Source: Lelliottia nimipressuralis (GTDB lineage: Bacteria > Pseudomonadota > Gammaproteobacteria > Enterobacterales > Enterobacteriaceae). Taken from it: a DNA stretch of 64,000 nucleotides. Under the pieces are notes generated by a model that was given only the letters and a program-made list of their open reading frames with translations, was not told where the DNA came from and did not search any database. Made by a program: the position numbers and the translations under genes. Shown here in pieces: positions 37,688 to 47,181 of this stretch (its first letter is position 1; each line of letters starts with the position of its first letter). Location: NCBI RefSeq assembly GCF_004402045.1, contig NZ_SOMG01000030.1:124001-188000 (forward strand), in the 5' to 3' direction.

Positions 37688-39622
37688 TTAAGACGATTTA
37701 CGCACGCGCAGATACCATTCGCAGAGCAGGCGAACCTGTTTGCGGGTGTAGCCTTTTTCCATCATACGGTCGACAAAATCGTCGTGCTTTTTCTGCTCAT
37801 CGGTTGAGGTTTTGGCGTTAAACGAGATCACCGGCAGCAGTTCTTCGGTATTGGAGAACATTTTCTTCTCAATGACCGTGCGCAGTTTCTCGTAGCTGGT
37901 CCAGTTCGGATTGCGTCCGTTGTTATGCGCTCTGGCGCGCAGGACGAAGTTCACAATCTCGTTACGGAAGTCTTTCGGGTTGCTGATCCCGGCAGGCTTC
38001 TCGATTTTTTCCAGCTCCGCGTTCAGGGATTCACGGTCAAACAGCTGGCCGGTATCCGGATCGCGGTACTCCTGATCCTGGATCCAGAAGTCAGCATAGG
38101 TGACATAACGGTCGAAAATGTTCTGCCCGTATTCTGAATAGGATTCCAGGTAGGCCGTCTGGATCTCTTTGCCAATGAACTCAGCGTATTTCGGGATCAG
38201 GTAACCTTTCAGGAACTCAAGGTAGCGTTCAGCCTGCTCCTGCGGGAACTGCTCGCGTTCGATTTGCTGTTCCAGCACGTAGAACAGATGAACCGGGTTG
38301 GCCGCCACTTCCGCATGGTCGAAGTTAAAGACGCGGGAGAGGATCTTAAACGCGAAACGCGTGGACAGACCGTTCATCCCTTCATCGACCCCGGCGTAAT
38401 CGCGGTATTCCTGGTACGACTTCGCTTTCGGATCGGTATCTTTCAGGCTCTCACCGTCATAGACGCGCATTTTAGAGTAGATGCTGGAGTTTTCCGGCTC
38501 TTTCAGACGCGAAAGGATGGAGAAGCGAGACAGCGTTTCCAGGGTGCCCGGCGCGCAGGGAGCATGCACCAGCTCACTGTGATTAAGCAGTTTCTCGTAA
38601 ATTTTGATCTCTTCGGAGATCCGCAGGCAATAAGGCACTTTGACGATGTAAACACGGTCAAGGAAGGCCTCATTGTTTTTGTTATTGCGGAAGGTCACCC
38701 ATTCAGATTCGTTTGAGTGGGCGAGAATAATTCCGTTAAACGGCAGGGCGGAGATACCTTCCGTCCCGTTATAGTTCCCTTCCTGAGTAGCCGTCAGCAG
38801 AGGATGCAGCACTTTGATCGGTGCTTTAAACATCTCGACGAATTCCATAATCCCCTGGTTAGCGCGGCACAGGGCACCCGAATAACCGTAGGCATCCGGG
38901 TCATTCTGCGCGAAGTTTTCCAGCTTACGGATGTCGACTTTACCCACCAGGGCCGAAATGTCCTGGTTGTTCTCATCACCGGGTTCTGTTTTGGCGATGG
39001 CGATCTGTTCGAGGATAGATGGCCAGACTTTCACCACGCGGAATTTGGTGATATCGCCACCAAACTCGTGAAGACGTTTAGCCGCCCACGGTGACATGAT
39101 GGTGCCGAGATAGCGACGCGGGATGCCATACTCTTTATCCAGAATTTGCGCATCTTCCTGCGGATTAAACAGGCACAGCGGATGGTCGTTCACCGGGCTG
39201 CGCTCGCCGTTAGCGCTCAGTACATAGATAGGGACGCGCTGCATCAGCGACTTCAGGCGTTCAGCCAGCGAGGATTTACCGCCACCCACCGGACCGAGTA
39301 AATAGAGGATCTGTTTCTTCTCTTCCAGACCCTGAGCGGCATGCTTCAGATAGGAAACAATCTGTTCGATGGCATCTTCCATACCATAGAACTCTTCAAA
39401 CGCCGGGTATCGGGCGACTACCCGATTCGAAAAGAGACGGGAAAGCCGGGGTTCCAGGGCAGTATCAACCATGTTTGGCTCACCAATAGCCATCAATAGC
39501 CGTTCTGCCGCATTGGCATAGGCACTGCGATCTTGCCGACAGATGGTAAGAAACTCCTGCAGTGTGAACTCTTCGTCCTTGGCAGCTTCATAGCGCTGGC
39601 GATAGTGATCGAATATATTCAT
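37688..39622 (-). CDS. yeaG: YeaG, PrkA-family serine protein kinase
   Basis: A 644-residue protein, the E. coli length. An N-terminal AAA-type ATPase part carries the Walker A motif GPVGGGKSS near residue 110; the C-terminal PrkA kinase domain follows. In E. coli YeaG is made under nitrogen starvation and affects metabolism and RpoS. ATG 39622 starts MNIFDHYRQRYEAAKDEEF; 30 further codons upstream are open but lie between the promoter and this start. It leads the yeaG-yeaH operon. Confidence 0.97.
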   Translation of the reverse strand: MNIFDHYRQRYEAAKDEEFTLQEFLTICRQDRSAYANAAERLLMAIGEPNMVDTALEPRLSRLFSNRVVARYPAFEEFYGMEDAIEQIVSYLKHAAQGLEEKKQILYLLGPVGGGKSSLAERLKSLMQRVPIYVLSANGERSPVNDHPLCLFNPQEDAQILDKEYGIPRRYLGTIMSPWAAKRLHEFGGDITKFRVVKVWPSILEQIAIAKTEPGDENNQDISALVGKVDIRKLENFAQNDPDAYGYSGALCRANQGIMEFVEMFKAPIKVLHPLLTATQEGNYNGTEGISALPFNGIILAHSNESEWVTFRNNKNNEAFLDRVYIVKVPYCLRISEEIKIYEKLLNHSELVHAPCAPGTLETLSRFSILSRLKEPENSSIYSKMRVYDGESLKDTDPKAKSYQEYRDYAGVDEGMNGLSTRFAFKILSRVFNFDHAEVAANPVHLFYVLEQQIEREQFPQEQAERYLEFLKGYLIPKYAEFIGKEIQTAYLESYSEYGQNIFDRYVTYADFWIQDQEYRDPDTGQLFDRESLNAELEKIEKPAGISNPKDFRNEIVNFVLRARAHNNGRNPNWTSYEKLRTVIEKKMFSNTEELLPVISFNAKTSTDEQKKHDDFVDRMMEKGYTRKQVRLLCEWYLRVRKSS

Positions 39623-39722
39623 GGCATGCCGTCCTTTCGTTTTTTTAGCACAGGATAAGAGCCGTTCGTATGAGTAGTGGAGGCTCCCGGAAGAGAATCT
39701 CTCGCACCTCACTGCCAGAGCA

Positions 39723-39737
39723 GCAACCTGTGTGCCA
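39723..39737 (-). promoter_or_regulatory. Sigma-54 promoter of yeaG-yeaH
   Basis: On the minus strand the sequence reads TGGCAC, five bases, TTGC, a full -24/-12 consensus. Transcription should start near 39711, about 90 bases before yeaG. In E. coli yeaGH is NtrC/sigma-54 dependent. The remaining gene-free DNA to 40054 is AT-rich and must hold the mipA promoter; I saw no other clear element. Confidence 0.9.
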
Positions 39738-40054
39738 GGTCAGACGCTAAGAACCGCAGGGTGTTCAGGAAAACTCTTCTTAAATTAAAGCGTAGATGGC
39801 ATTTGCAAAACTTGCATGCCGATAAAATCTACTTTCAATGACATATCAATAACTCATCCAAAAATTTCCACTGTGGTTCTAAGCCAAAAGCACCTTTTTC
39901 ATACAGTGGTCATATAAATGAAAGTGGGTTGTCATCTGAAAAGTTAAAAATAACGGGTTAATCAGACTGATTAGCAGGCAAAAAATTTTGGGATGTACGG
40001 GAATGGCGGTTACACTTCATCCGCTGATTATTTGACTACAGGAAAGAATGGATT

Positions 40055-40801
40055 GTGACCAAACTCAAACTTCTGGCATTGGGCATCCTTGCCGCGACCG
40101 CAGTGAGCACCGCACAGGCGGAAAGTCAGTGGACGGTTGGTGCGGGCGTTGGCGTCATTAACAGCCCGTATAAACAGTATGACCGCGATGTTTATCCCGT
40201 TCCCGTTGTCACCTATGAAGGCGATAACGTCTGGTTCCGTGGGCTAGGCGGCGGCTACTATCTCTGGAACGATACGGCCGATAAGCTCTCCATCATGGCC
40301 TACTACGACCCAACGCACTTCAAGCCGGGAGACAGCGACAGCCATGCGCTTCGCCAGCTCGACAAGCGCAAAAGCTCCATGATGGCGGGTCTCTCGTATG
40401 TGCATAACACCCAGTATGGTTTCCTGCGAACTGCCCTGGCGGGTGATACGCTGGATAACAGCAACGGCTTTATCTGGGATCTGGCGTGGTTATATCGCTA
40501 CACCAACGGTGCGCTGACCCTGACGCCAGGTATCGGTGTGCAGTACAACAGCGAGAACTACAACGACTACTATTACGGCGTGTCTAAAAACGAGTCCCGC
40601 CGCAGTGGTCTGAAAAGCTATAGCGCAGATGACGGCTGGGATCCCTACCTGGAGCTGACCGCGAGCTACAACTTCCTCGGTGACTGGAGCGTATACGGTA
40701 CCGGTCGCTATGAGCGTTTGAGCGATGAAGTGAAGGATAGCCCGATGGTTGATAAATCATGGGCAGGTATTTTCTCTGTCGGTGTGACCTACAAGTTCTG
40801 A
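40055..40801 (+). CDS. mipA: MipA, MltA-interacting outer membrane protein
   Basis: A 248-residue protein of the MipA/OmpV family. It starts with GTG 40055 and has a signal peptide ending at AQA. The mature part is a beta-barrel rich in aromatic strands (SQWTVGAGVGVINSPYKQYDRDVYPVPVVTYEG at its start) and ends in GVTYKF with a C-terminal Phe, as usual for outer-membrane barrels. In E. coli MipA links MltA to PBP1B in cell-wall synthesis. A terminator follows. Confidence 0.95.
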   Translation: MTKLKLLALGILAATAVSTAQAESQWTVGAGVGVINSPYKQYDRDVYPVPVVTYEGDNVWFRGLGGGYYLWNDTADKLSIMAYYDPTHFKPGDSDSHALRQLDKRKSSMMAGLSYVHNTQYGFLRTALAGDTLDNSNGFIWDLAWLYRYTNGALTLTPGIGVQYNSENYNDYYYGVSKNESRRSGLKSYSADDGWDPYLELTASYNFLGDWSVYGTGRYERLSDEVKDSPMVDKSWAGIFSVGVTYKF

Positions 40802-40832
40802 TTGTGCACTGAAATCGTGCAATCCGTGCATC

Positions 40833-40858
40833 AAAACGGGGCGCTTGCGCCCCGTTTG
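40833..40858 (+). terminator. Terminator after mipA
   Basis: AAACGGGGCG and CGCCCCGTTT form a 10-bp stem around a short loop. It is symmetric enough to serve yeaD from the other strand. Confidence 0.75.
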
Positions 40859-40897
40859 CTTTGGTGTGGTGCAGTGAAGCAGGGGAGGATAAATACC

Positions 40898-41782
40898 TTA
40901 GCGCTTCACGATTTTAATCGTCTGCCCTAAACGAGACGGCTTTTCGTCGCTCGCTTTTTGCGGGGTGCTCACGCAGGCGGTTTCCACGCAGACAAACGTT
41001 TTGTAACCCTCATCCGTCATGTCGGCCATGCTGACAGAAAGCGCCGGACCCGGGTTCCAGCCCACGACGTCGCTGTGATGATGATGAACGACTTCAATTC
41101 CACGGTTCAGCGCGCCGTCGTGGATCACGCTGCAGGCTTCCGGGTGCAGATAGACGCGGTCGGTACGGTCAGGGAACGTTTGTACCCCGTCGCTCAGTTT
41201 ACCTTCTTTGGCGTTATCTACTTTGTCGATAAAGGTATAGCCAAGGCCGCTCACCTTCACTGCGCTGATATCACCCACGTTGAAGTAGGTATGCAGGGCA
41301 GCGGTGGTTTCGAATTCACCGTGGGCTTCCAGTTCGATTTCGCAGGTTTTGCTCAGCTTAAAGCGGGCGTACAGGGTGAAATCGTGCGGCCAGAGGGCGC
41401 GGGTTTCATCATTCGCCTGCAGCTCAAAGGTCAGCACTGCGCCGTTTTCATCTTCATTATGCGCTTTCAGGGTCCACTGCTGGTTACGGGCAAACCCGTG
41501 AGAAGGCAAACCCGGCTGTGCGGACGGGCCGAACCACGGCCAGCAGATCGGTACACCACCGCGGATAGCCGCCCCTTTTTTGAAAGAGGTCGCATCGCTC
41601 AGCCATAAACCTTCGGCTTCACCTTCCGGTTTCCAGGAGAGCAGGTGAGCGCCGTTCAGCGCCACGGAGGCCTTCACGCGTGGATGGTCAACGACGATAA
41701 CGTCGGCACCGTCAATCTGACGGCGGGAAAGCACAGGGGTAAGTTGTTCGACTACCGGAAGTGCAAAAATTTTATTAATCAT
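40898..41782 (-). CDS. yeaD: YeaD, D-hexose-6-phosphate mutarotase
   Basis: A 294-residue galactose mutarotase-like protein, the E. coli YeaD length. It interconverts anomers of hexose 6-phosphates. Family marks: SWKPEGEAEGLWLSD, RGGVPICWPWFGP near residue 75, SHGFARNQQW, and AALHTYFNVGD, which holds the conserved His. It follows gapA on the same strand, with a terminator between, as in E. coli. Confidence 0.95.
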   Translation of the reverse strand: MINKIFALPVVEQLTPVLSRRQIDGADVIVVDHPRVKASVALNGAHLLSWKPEGEAEGLWLSDATSFKKGAAIRGGVPICWPWFGPSAQPGLPSHGFARNQQWTLKAHNEDENGAVLTFELQANDETRALWPHDFTLYARFKLSKTCEIELEAHGEFETTAALHTYFNVGDISAVKVSGLGYTFIDKVDNAKEGKLSDGVQTFPDRTDRVYLHPEACSVIHDGALNRGIEVVHHHHSDVVGWNPGPALSVSMADMTDEGYKTFVCVETACVSTPQKASDEKPSRLGQTIKIVKR

Positions 41783-41807
41783 TAAGCAATCCTCTGTCTT
41801 ATAAATA

Positions 41808-41833
41808 AAAAAGGCGACCGAAGTCGCCTTTTT
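41808..41833 (-). terminator. Intrinsic terminator of gapA
   Basis: AAAAAGGCGAC and GTCGCCTTTTT form an 11-bp stem with a CGAA tetraloop; A and T flanks make it work in both directions. Confidence 0.88.
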
Positions 41834-41854
41834 GGATCAAGCACTCATCTCAAC

Positions 41855-42862
<1,008 letters not shown>

Positions 42863-43057
42863 CTATTTGTTAGTGAATAAAAGGTTGCCTGTAAAATTAC
42901 AAAAACCTTACGCAGCGTCAAGCGGAATCGTGTCAATCATTGCGACAAATCAATCCTGTGACTAACGTTTGTGCGACTGACTCGCCTCACTTTCCCTTTG
43001 AGCTTGCAACCAAATGGGGGCTGCGCCCGGAATTTTAAAGTCCTCGCAGGATAAAAA

Positions 43058-43073
43058 TGTGAACATGATCACA
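43058..43073. promoter_or_regulatory. CRP site between gapA and msrB
   Basis: TGTGA and TCACA, six bases apart, both exact. It lies 208 bases upstream of gapA and 119 before msrB. cAMP-CRP control of gapA is known in E. coli. Nothing else firm was seen in the gene-free stretch 42851-43191 besides AT-rich promoter-like sequence near 43140. Confidence 0.6.
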
Positions 43074-43191
43074 ATTGCCTGACCGCCTTTTCGCGACACA
43101 TAAGTTTAGATCAAAAGTGCACGCAAGGGTGTTAATGTTTTGTTAGAATCCGGGTTAAAAGATGTCTGTTTCTACAGCGAGATGTAAGCAT

Positions 43192-43605
43192 ATGTCGAAC
43201 CAACGTAACCCTGATGATTTGAAAAAAAACCTCACAGAAATGCAGTTTTACGTGACGCAGAATCACGGAACGGAACCGCCATTCACCGGGCGTTTACTGC
43301 ACAACAAGCGAGACGGCGTCTACCACTGCCTGGTCTGTGATGCCCCTCTGTTCAATTCACAAACGAAATTTGATTCTGGCTGCGGCTGGCCGAGCTTTTA
43401 CGAGCCGGTGAGCGATGAGGCAATCCGCTACCTGACCGACTCGTCGCACGGTATGGTGCGCACGGAAATTCGCTGCGGCACCTGCGATGCGCACCTGGGA
43501 CACGTCTTCCCGGATGGCCCTCAGCCAACGGGTGAGCGTTTCTGCGTGAATTCGGCTTCAATGAGCTTCACTGACGACGAAAACGGCGACCAGATCAAGG
43601 GTTGA
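43192..43605 (+). CDS. msrB: Methionine-R-sulfoxide reductase MsrB
   Basis: A 137-residue enzyme, the E. coli length. It reduces the R form of methionine sulfoxide. Two zinc-binding pairs are visible (CLVCDAPLF and CGTCDAHLG), and the catalytic Cys is in [19 protein letters not shown] and [14 protein letters not shown] are family blocks. ATG 43192 gives the usual length; an upstream frame of ten codons is not conserved. It is divergent from gapA. Confidence 0.96.
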   Translation: MSNQRNPDDLKKNLTEMQFYVTQNHGTEPPFTGRLLHNKRDGVYHCLVCDAPLFNSQTKFDSGCGWPSFYEPVSDEAIRYLTDSSHGMVRTEIRCGTCDAHLGHVFPDGPQPTGERFCVNSASMSFTDDENGDQIKG

Positions 43606-43646
43606 AAAAACGATTCAGCAAATTATTCCTTTGAAAGGGGACGATT

Positions 43647-43925
43647 TTGAATATTGATGACATGATTAACGGCATGACGCCGGAGATTTATCAGCGCCTG
43701 GTAACCGCCGTAGAGCTGGGAAAATGGCCCGATGGCGTCGCGTTGACGCCGGAGCAAAAAGAGAACAGCCTGCAGCTGGTAATGCTGTGGCAGGCGCGCA
43801 ATAACACCGACGCGCAGCACATGACGATCGACACCCAGGGTCAGATGGTGATGAAGAGCAAGCGTGAGCTGAAAGAGGACTTTGGCATCACGCCGAAGCC
43901 GATTGTGACGATGAAAATGCAATAA
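43647..43925 (+). CDS. yeaC: YeaC, DUF1315 family protein
   Basis: A 92-residue protein similar to E. coli YeaC (90). It begins with TTG 43647 behind GAAAGGGGA and reads NIDDMINGMTPEIYQRLVTAVELGKWPDG. It is rich in polar residues, likely cytoplasmic. It lies 41 bases after msrB, likely co-transcribed as in E. coli. Function unknown. Confidence 0.92.
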   Translation: MNIDDMINGMTPEIYQRLVTAVELGKWPDGVALTPEQKENSLQLVMLWQARNNTDAQHMTIDTQGQMVMKSKRELKEDFGITPKPIVTMKMQ

Positions 43926-43952
43926 CGGTGTGGGGGTGATGGCCTCACCCAA

Positions 43953-43976
43953 CCCTCTCCCACAGGGGAGAGGGCT
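43953..43976. repeat. Hairpin repeat between yeaC and the chitinase gene
   Basis: CCCTCTCC and GGAGAGGG pair around a short loop, preceded by CCTCACCCAAC. This hairpin occurs widely in enterobacterial intergenic DNA, from what I know, and may serve as a terminator between these convergent genes. Confidence 0.6.
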
Positions 43977-43987
43977 TGATTGCCTCA

Positions 43988-45244
43988 CTACTTATGCGGG
44001 ATCCCGAGCGACTCCGCCAGCTGCTTCGCTAGCAGGTTTTCGTCATCCGCACCGTACTCCCAGAACATTGCCCCGGCGAGACCTTTCTCTTTGATATAGC
44101 CCGCTTTTATCGCAACGGAGCGTGGGTTCTCATACGAAATCGCAAACAGCGCGTTGCCATCGGCACCTTTCACCGACAGCCACGGCACTTTTGCCTGTTC
44201 ATCCCAATGCTCGGTAAAACGCTTTTGCGGATCGTTCAGCAGCTTCTTCACGATATCGTTGTACTTCACGTAGGTATCTTTGCTCAGGTCATAGCCGAGT
44301 GACCTGAACAACTCTATTTCCTGAGGTCCGAAGTAGGGCTGCGTGACCGGATTTTTTTGCGCATCGGGTTTCGTCCAGTCAATGCCCGGCTCCACCGCGC
44401 GCTTTGGCACGCGGCCATAGAAACCGATTCCGAGGTTCATCTGCTGCGGCTTCAGCCCGGCGGCCAGATAGTTGTTCACCACAAAATCCACGCTGTATTT
44501 GTCCGCGGCGGCCACCGTCGGCCAGGCGCGGGAGTCATACAGGTTGGCGTTGAAGTACTGCGTACCGTACGCCATGTCGTAGGTCATCAGGTTGATGTAG
44601 TCGAGCAGCGGAGCGACGGCTTTGACATCCACCCAGCTTTTCGGACTTTCCGCATTGGCACCCACCGCAATGGTAACCAGCTTTTTGTGCCCGAAGGCAG
44701 CGCGCATCTCTTTTAACAGGGCGGTGAAGTTATCCCGGTCGGCGGGCTGGCTTGCGACCAGTCCCCATGCACCGTTTACCGGATACTCCCAGTCGAGATC
44801 GATCCCGTCCAGACCGTATTTGTCGACAATCTCCAGCGCGGAGCGGATAAATACCGCGCGACTCTCTTTGGTTGCCGCTGCGCCAGAGAAACCACGCGCG
44901 CCCCAGCCGCCAACGGAGAGCAGGACTTTCAGGTTCGGATTTTGTTTACGCAGGGTAGGGATTAATGCGAGGTCGGAGGCGACTTTGGGTGATAACCAGA
45001 TCTGGTGCAGCTTTGCCGGATCTTTCAGTGCGGCGTTGGTTTCGTCTTTTTCATCGTTATAGACCAGACCAAACGAGTAGTTCAGATGAGTAATCTGGCG
45101 GACGTCTAATTTGTTGATGTCGCCACCCGGTCCGGCGGTGACATCGCCACCCCCATTGAAGTAGCCCACGGACATCAGGGAATTGGCTGAGGCAAGTGAC
45201 GCGCAAAGCAAGGGCAATGCTGCCAGCAAGGGCAAACGTATCAT
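43988..45244 (-). CDS. Secreted GH18-family chitinase
   Basis: A 418-residue glycoside hydrolase of family 18. The signal peptide (MIRLPLLAALPLLCASLASA) predicts export. The catalytic motif DGIDLDWEYP gives the DxxDxDxE signature with Glu as acid. LKVLLSVGGWGARGF (SxGG motif) and INLMTYDMAYGT complete the barrel. It hydrolyses chitin or related N-acetylglucosamine polymers. ATG 45244 is chosen for the signal peptide; a longer open frame upstream has none. It is not at this place in E. coli and is flanked by hairpin and REP repeats, so it is a lineage-specific insert. Confidence 0.93.
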   Translation of the reverse strand: MIRLPLLAALPLLCASLASANSLMSVGYFNGGGDVTAGPGGDINKLDVRQITHLNYSFGLVYNDEKDETNAALKDPAKLHQIWLSPKVASDLALIPTLRKQNPNLKVLLSVGGWGARGFSGAAATKESRAVFIRSALEIVDKYGLDGIDLDWEYPVNGAWGLVASQPADRDNFTALLKEMRAAFGHKKLVTIAVGANAESPKSWVDVKAVAPLLDYINLMTYDMAYGTQYFNANLYDSRAWPTVAAADKYSVDFVVNNYLAAGLKPQQMNLGIGFYGRVPKRAVEPGIDWTKPDAQKNPVTQPYFGPQEIELFRSLGYDLSKDTYVKYNDIVKKLLNDPQKRFTEHWDEQAKVPWLSVKGADGNALFAISYENPRSVAIKAGYIKEKGLAGAMFWEYGADDENLLAKQLAESLGIPHK

Positions 45245-45377
45245 ACAAGTTCCTCTTTGACTAAACAAAACAACCACGCCACAGAAAAGGCGTGGCGAAA
45301 AAACAACCTGACGAGAATAGCATTGCCGCTTCGCTGAGGATGCGAGGGAGTTCACTTTATGGGGATTGGGGAAGAAA

Positions 45378-45442
45378 TGCCGGGTGGCGGCTGGCCTACT
45401 TTCTTTGGTTTTGTAGGCCGGGTAAGCGCAGCGCCACCCGGC
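45378..45442. repeat. Paired REP sequences (BIME) between the chitinase gene and pncA
   Basis: GCCGGGTGGCGGCTGG-CCTAC (45380 area) is followed by GTAGGCCGGGTAAGCG with GCGCCACCCGGC (45413-45442). The two inverted REP units form a BIME. Confidence 0.75.
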
Positions 45443-45452
45443 TAAAAAAGGC

Positions 45453-46094
45453 TTACGCCTGCGTCTCCAGCCAGTCTTCGAGCGTATACAGCGTTGCGCC
45501 TTCCGCGGCCATATCCATAAACGCCTGGGCGCTGTCCTGCGGCTGAATGTTCACCCCGCGGCAGCCGTCGGTGATCACGCTGACGGTATAGCCTAACTGG
45601 AGCGCGTCCAGCACGGTAAACTTCACGCAGTAATCCGTTGCCAGGCCCAGCACAATCAGCTCCGTGATTTCATGGTGACGTAACCACGCGTCCAGCGCTG
45701 TTTTCTGGCGATGCCCGTTATCAAAAAACGCGCTATAGCTGTCGATAGCCGGGTTTTCACCTTTATGGAACACCGCATCGATGGCCTTCTGATTCAGGAG
45801 CGGATGCAGCTCCGCGCCTTCCGTCTGCTGCACGCAGTGATCCGGCCAGAAGGTTTGTGGCAATCCGTCGAGTTCACCCTGAGTGAAAGGCTCAACGCTG
45901 TGCTGGCTGGCAAAGCTGCCGTGGTTAGCCGGGTGCCAGTCCTGACTCGCGACAACCGCTTCACTGCGGGCTTTGCACCAGTCAATCAGCGTGTTTGCCA
46001 CGTCAACGGTGCTGTCACCTTCGGCGACGGCCAGCGCACCGCCCGCGCAGAAATCATTTTGCAAATCGACCAGGAGCAGGGCGCGTTGCTTCAT
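45453..46094 (-). CDS. pncA: Nicotinamidase / pyrazinamidase
   Basis: A 213-residue enzyme (E. coli 213). It converts nicotinamide to nicotinate in NAD salvage. The catalytic triad Asp-Lys-Cys is visible as LLLVDLQNDF, FHKGENP and GLATDYCVKFTVLDAL. Metal ligands occur in SQDWHPANHGSF. It starts nine bases after ansA ends, so the two are an operon, as in E. coli. Confidence 0.97.
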   Translation of the reverse strand: MKQRALLLVDLQNDFCAGGALAVAEGDSTVDVANTLIDWCKARSEAVVASQDWHPANHGSFASQHSVEPFTQGELDGLPQTFWPDHCVQQTEGAELHPLLNQKAIDAVFHKGENPAIDSYSAFFDNGHRQKTALDAWLRHHEITELIVLGLATDYCVKFTVLDALQLGYTVSVITDGCRGVNIQPQDSAQAFMDMAAEGATLYTLEDWLETQA

Positions 46095-46103
46095 GAGACC
46101 TCC

Positions 46104-47120
46104 TTATTCGTCAGGCGTCAGTTCGCCGCGCAGGTTTTGCATCATCGCGCTGCGAATGGACTGAATATCCAGATCCTGACTCAGTAAATAGTGAAGTTTA
46201 GTCAGCGTTGCCTCAACGGTCATATCGAAGCCGCTGATTACTCCCGCATGCGCCAGCGCGTTGCCGGTGGCATAGCCGCCCATGTTGACTTTACCGGACA
46301 TACACTGCGTCAGGTTTACCACCACAATCCCGCGCTCGCTGGCTTCCTGGAGCTCTTTCAGGAATTCGCCGTTCTGCGGCGCATTGCCTACGCCGTAGGA
46401 GCGCAAAATCAGCGCTTTGACAGGCTGGCGCAGGAAGTTACGCACCACATCCGCAGAGATACCCGGGTAGATGGTGACCACGCCAATCGGTTGCGGAGTG
46501 ATCGGATGCACAATCAGCTCGCCGGCGGTATTTGGCGCAGGCGGTGTTCCCAGACGACGGATATGAATGCCCGCCTCCAGCAAAGGCTGCAGGTTTGGCG
46601 AGGCGAAGGCGTCAAAACCGTCGGCATGGGCTTTGGTGGTGCGGTTCCCGCGATAGAGGCGGTTGTTAAAGAACAACGACACTTCGTTAATCGGGTAATT
46701 CGCCGCAACGTACAGGGAGTTAAGCAGGTTGATCTGACCGTCTGAGCGCAGCTCCGCCAGCGGAATTTGCGACCCGGTGACGATGACCGGCTTGCCGAGG
46801 TTCTCCAGCATGAAGGAGAGCGCCGAGGCGGTAAAGGCCATGGTGTCGGTACCATGCAGGATCACAAAGCCGTCGTACTGGTCGTAATGGGCTTTAATGT
46901 CGTCCGCGATGTGCTGCCAGTCTTCCGGCGTCATATCGGAAGAGTCCATCAACGGCTCGTATTCGTGGATTGTAAAGTCAGGCATTTCCGGACGGTGGAA
47001 TTCTGGCATCAGCGCAAGCTGACGCTGAAGATGACCGGAGACAGGGATATAGCCGTTTTCAGAGCGCTGCATACCGATGGTACCGCCGGTGTAGGCTACA
47101 TAAATCGATTTCTTCTGCAT
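46104..47120 (-). CDS. ansA: L-asparaginase I (cytoplasmic)
   Basis: A 338-residue enzyme, the E. coli length. It hydrolyses asparagine to aspartate and ammonia. Catalytic Thr of YTGGTIGM near residue 14, and the second active-site block VILHGTDTMAFTASALSF near 90. No signal peptide, consistent with the cytoplasmic type I enzyme. It begins at ATG 47120 and leads the ansA-pncA operon. Confidence 0.97.
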   Translation of the reverse strand: MQKKSIYVAYTGGTIGMQRSENGYIPVSGHLQRQLALMPEFHRPEMPDFTIHEYEPLMDSSDMTPEDWQHIADDIKAHYDQYDGFVILHGTDTMAFTASALSFMLENLGKPVIVTGSQIPLAELRSDGQINLLNSLYVAANYPINEVSLFFNNRLYRGNRTTKAHADGFDAFASPNLQPLLEAGIHIRRLGTPPAPNTAGELIVHPITPQPIGVVTIYPGISADVVRNFLRQPVKALILRSYGVGNAPQNGEFLKELQEASERGIVVVNLTQCMSGKVNMGGYATGNALAHAGVISGFDMTVEATLTKLHYLLSQDLDIQSIRSAMMQNLRGELTPDE

Positions 47121-47145
47121 GGTAGTGAGTTCTTGTTATTCAAAA

Positions 47146-47176
47146 GAAAAAATCCCCCCTTCGCGAGAAGAGGGGA
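47146..47176 (-). terminator. Intrinsic terminator after sppA
   Basis: TCCCCTCT and AGGGGGGA pair on the minus strand around TCTCGCGA and lead into a T run. It lies between sppA and ansA, six bases after the sppA stop. Confidence 0.8.
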
Positions 47177-47181
47177 CGGTT

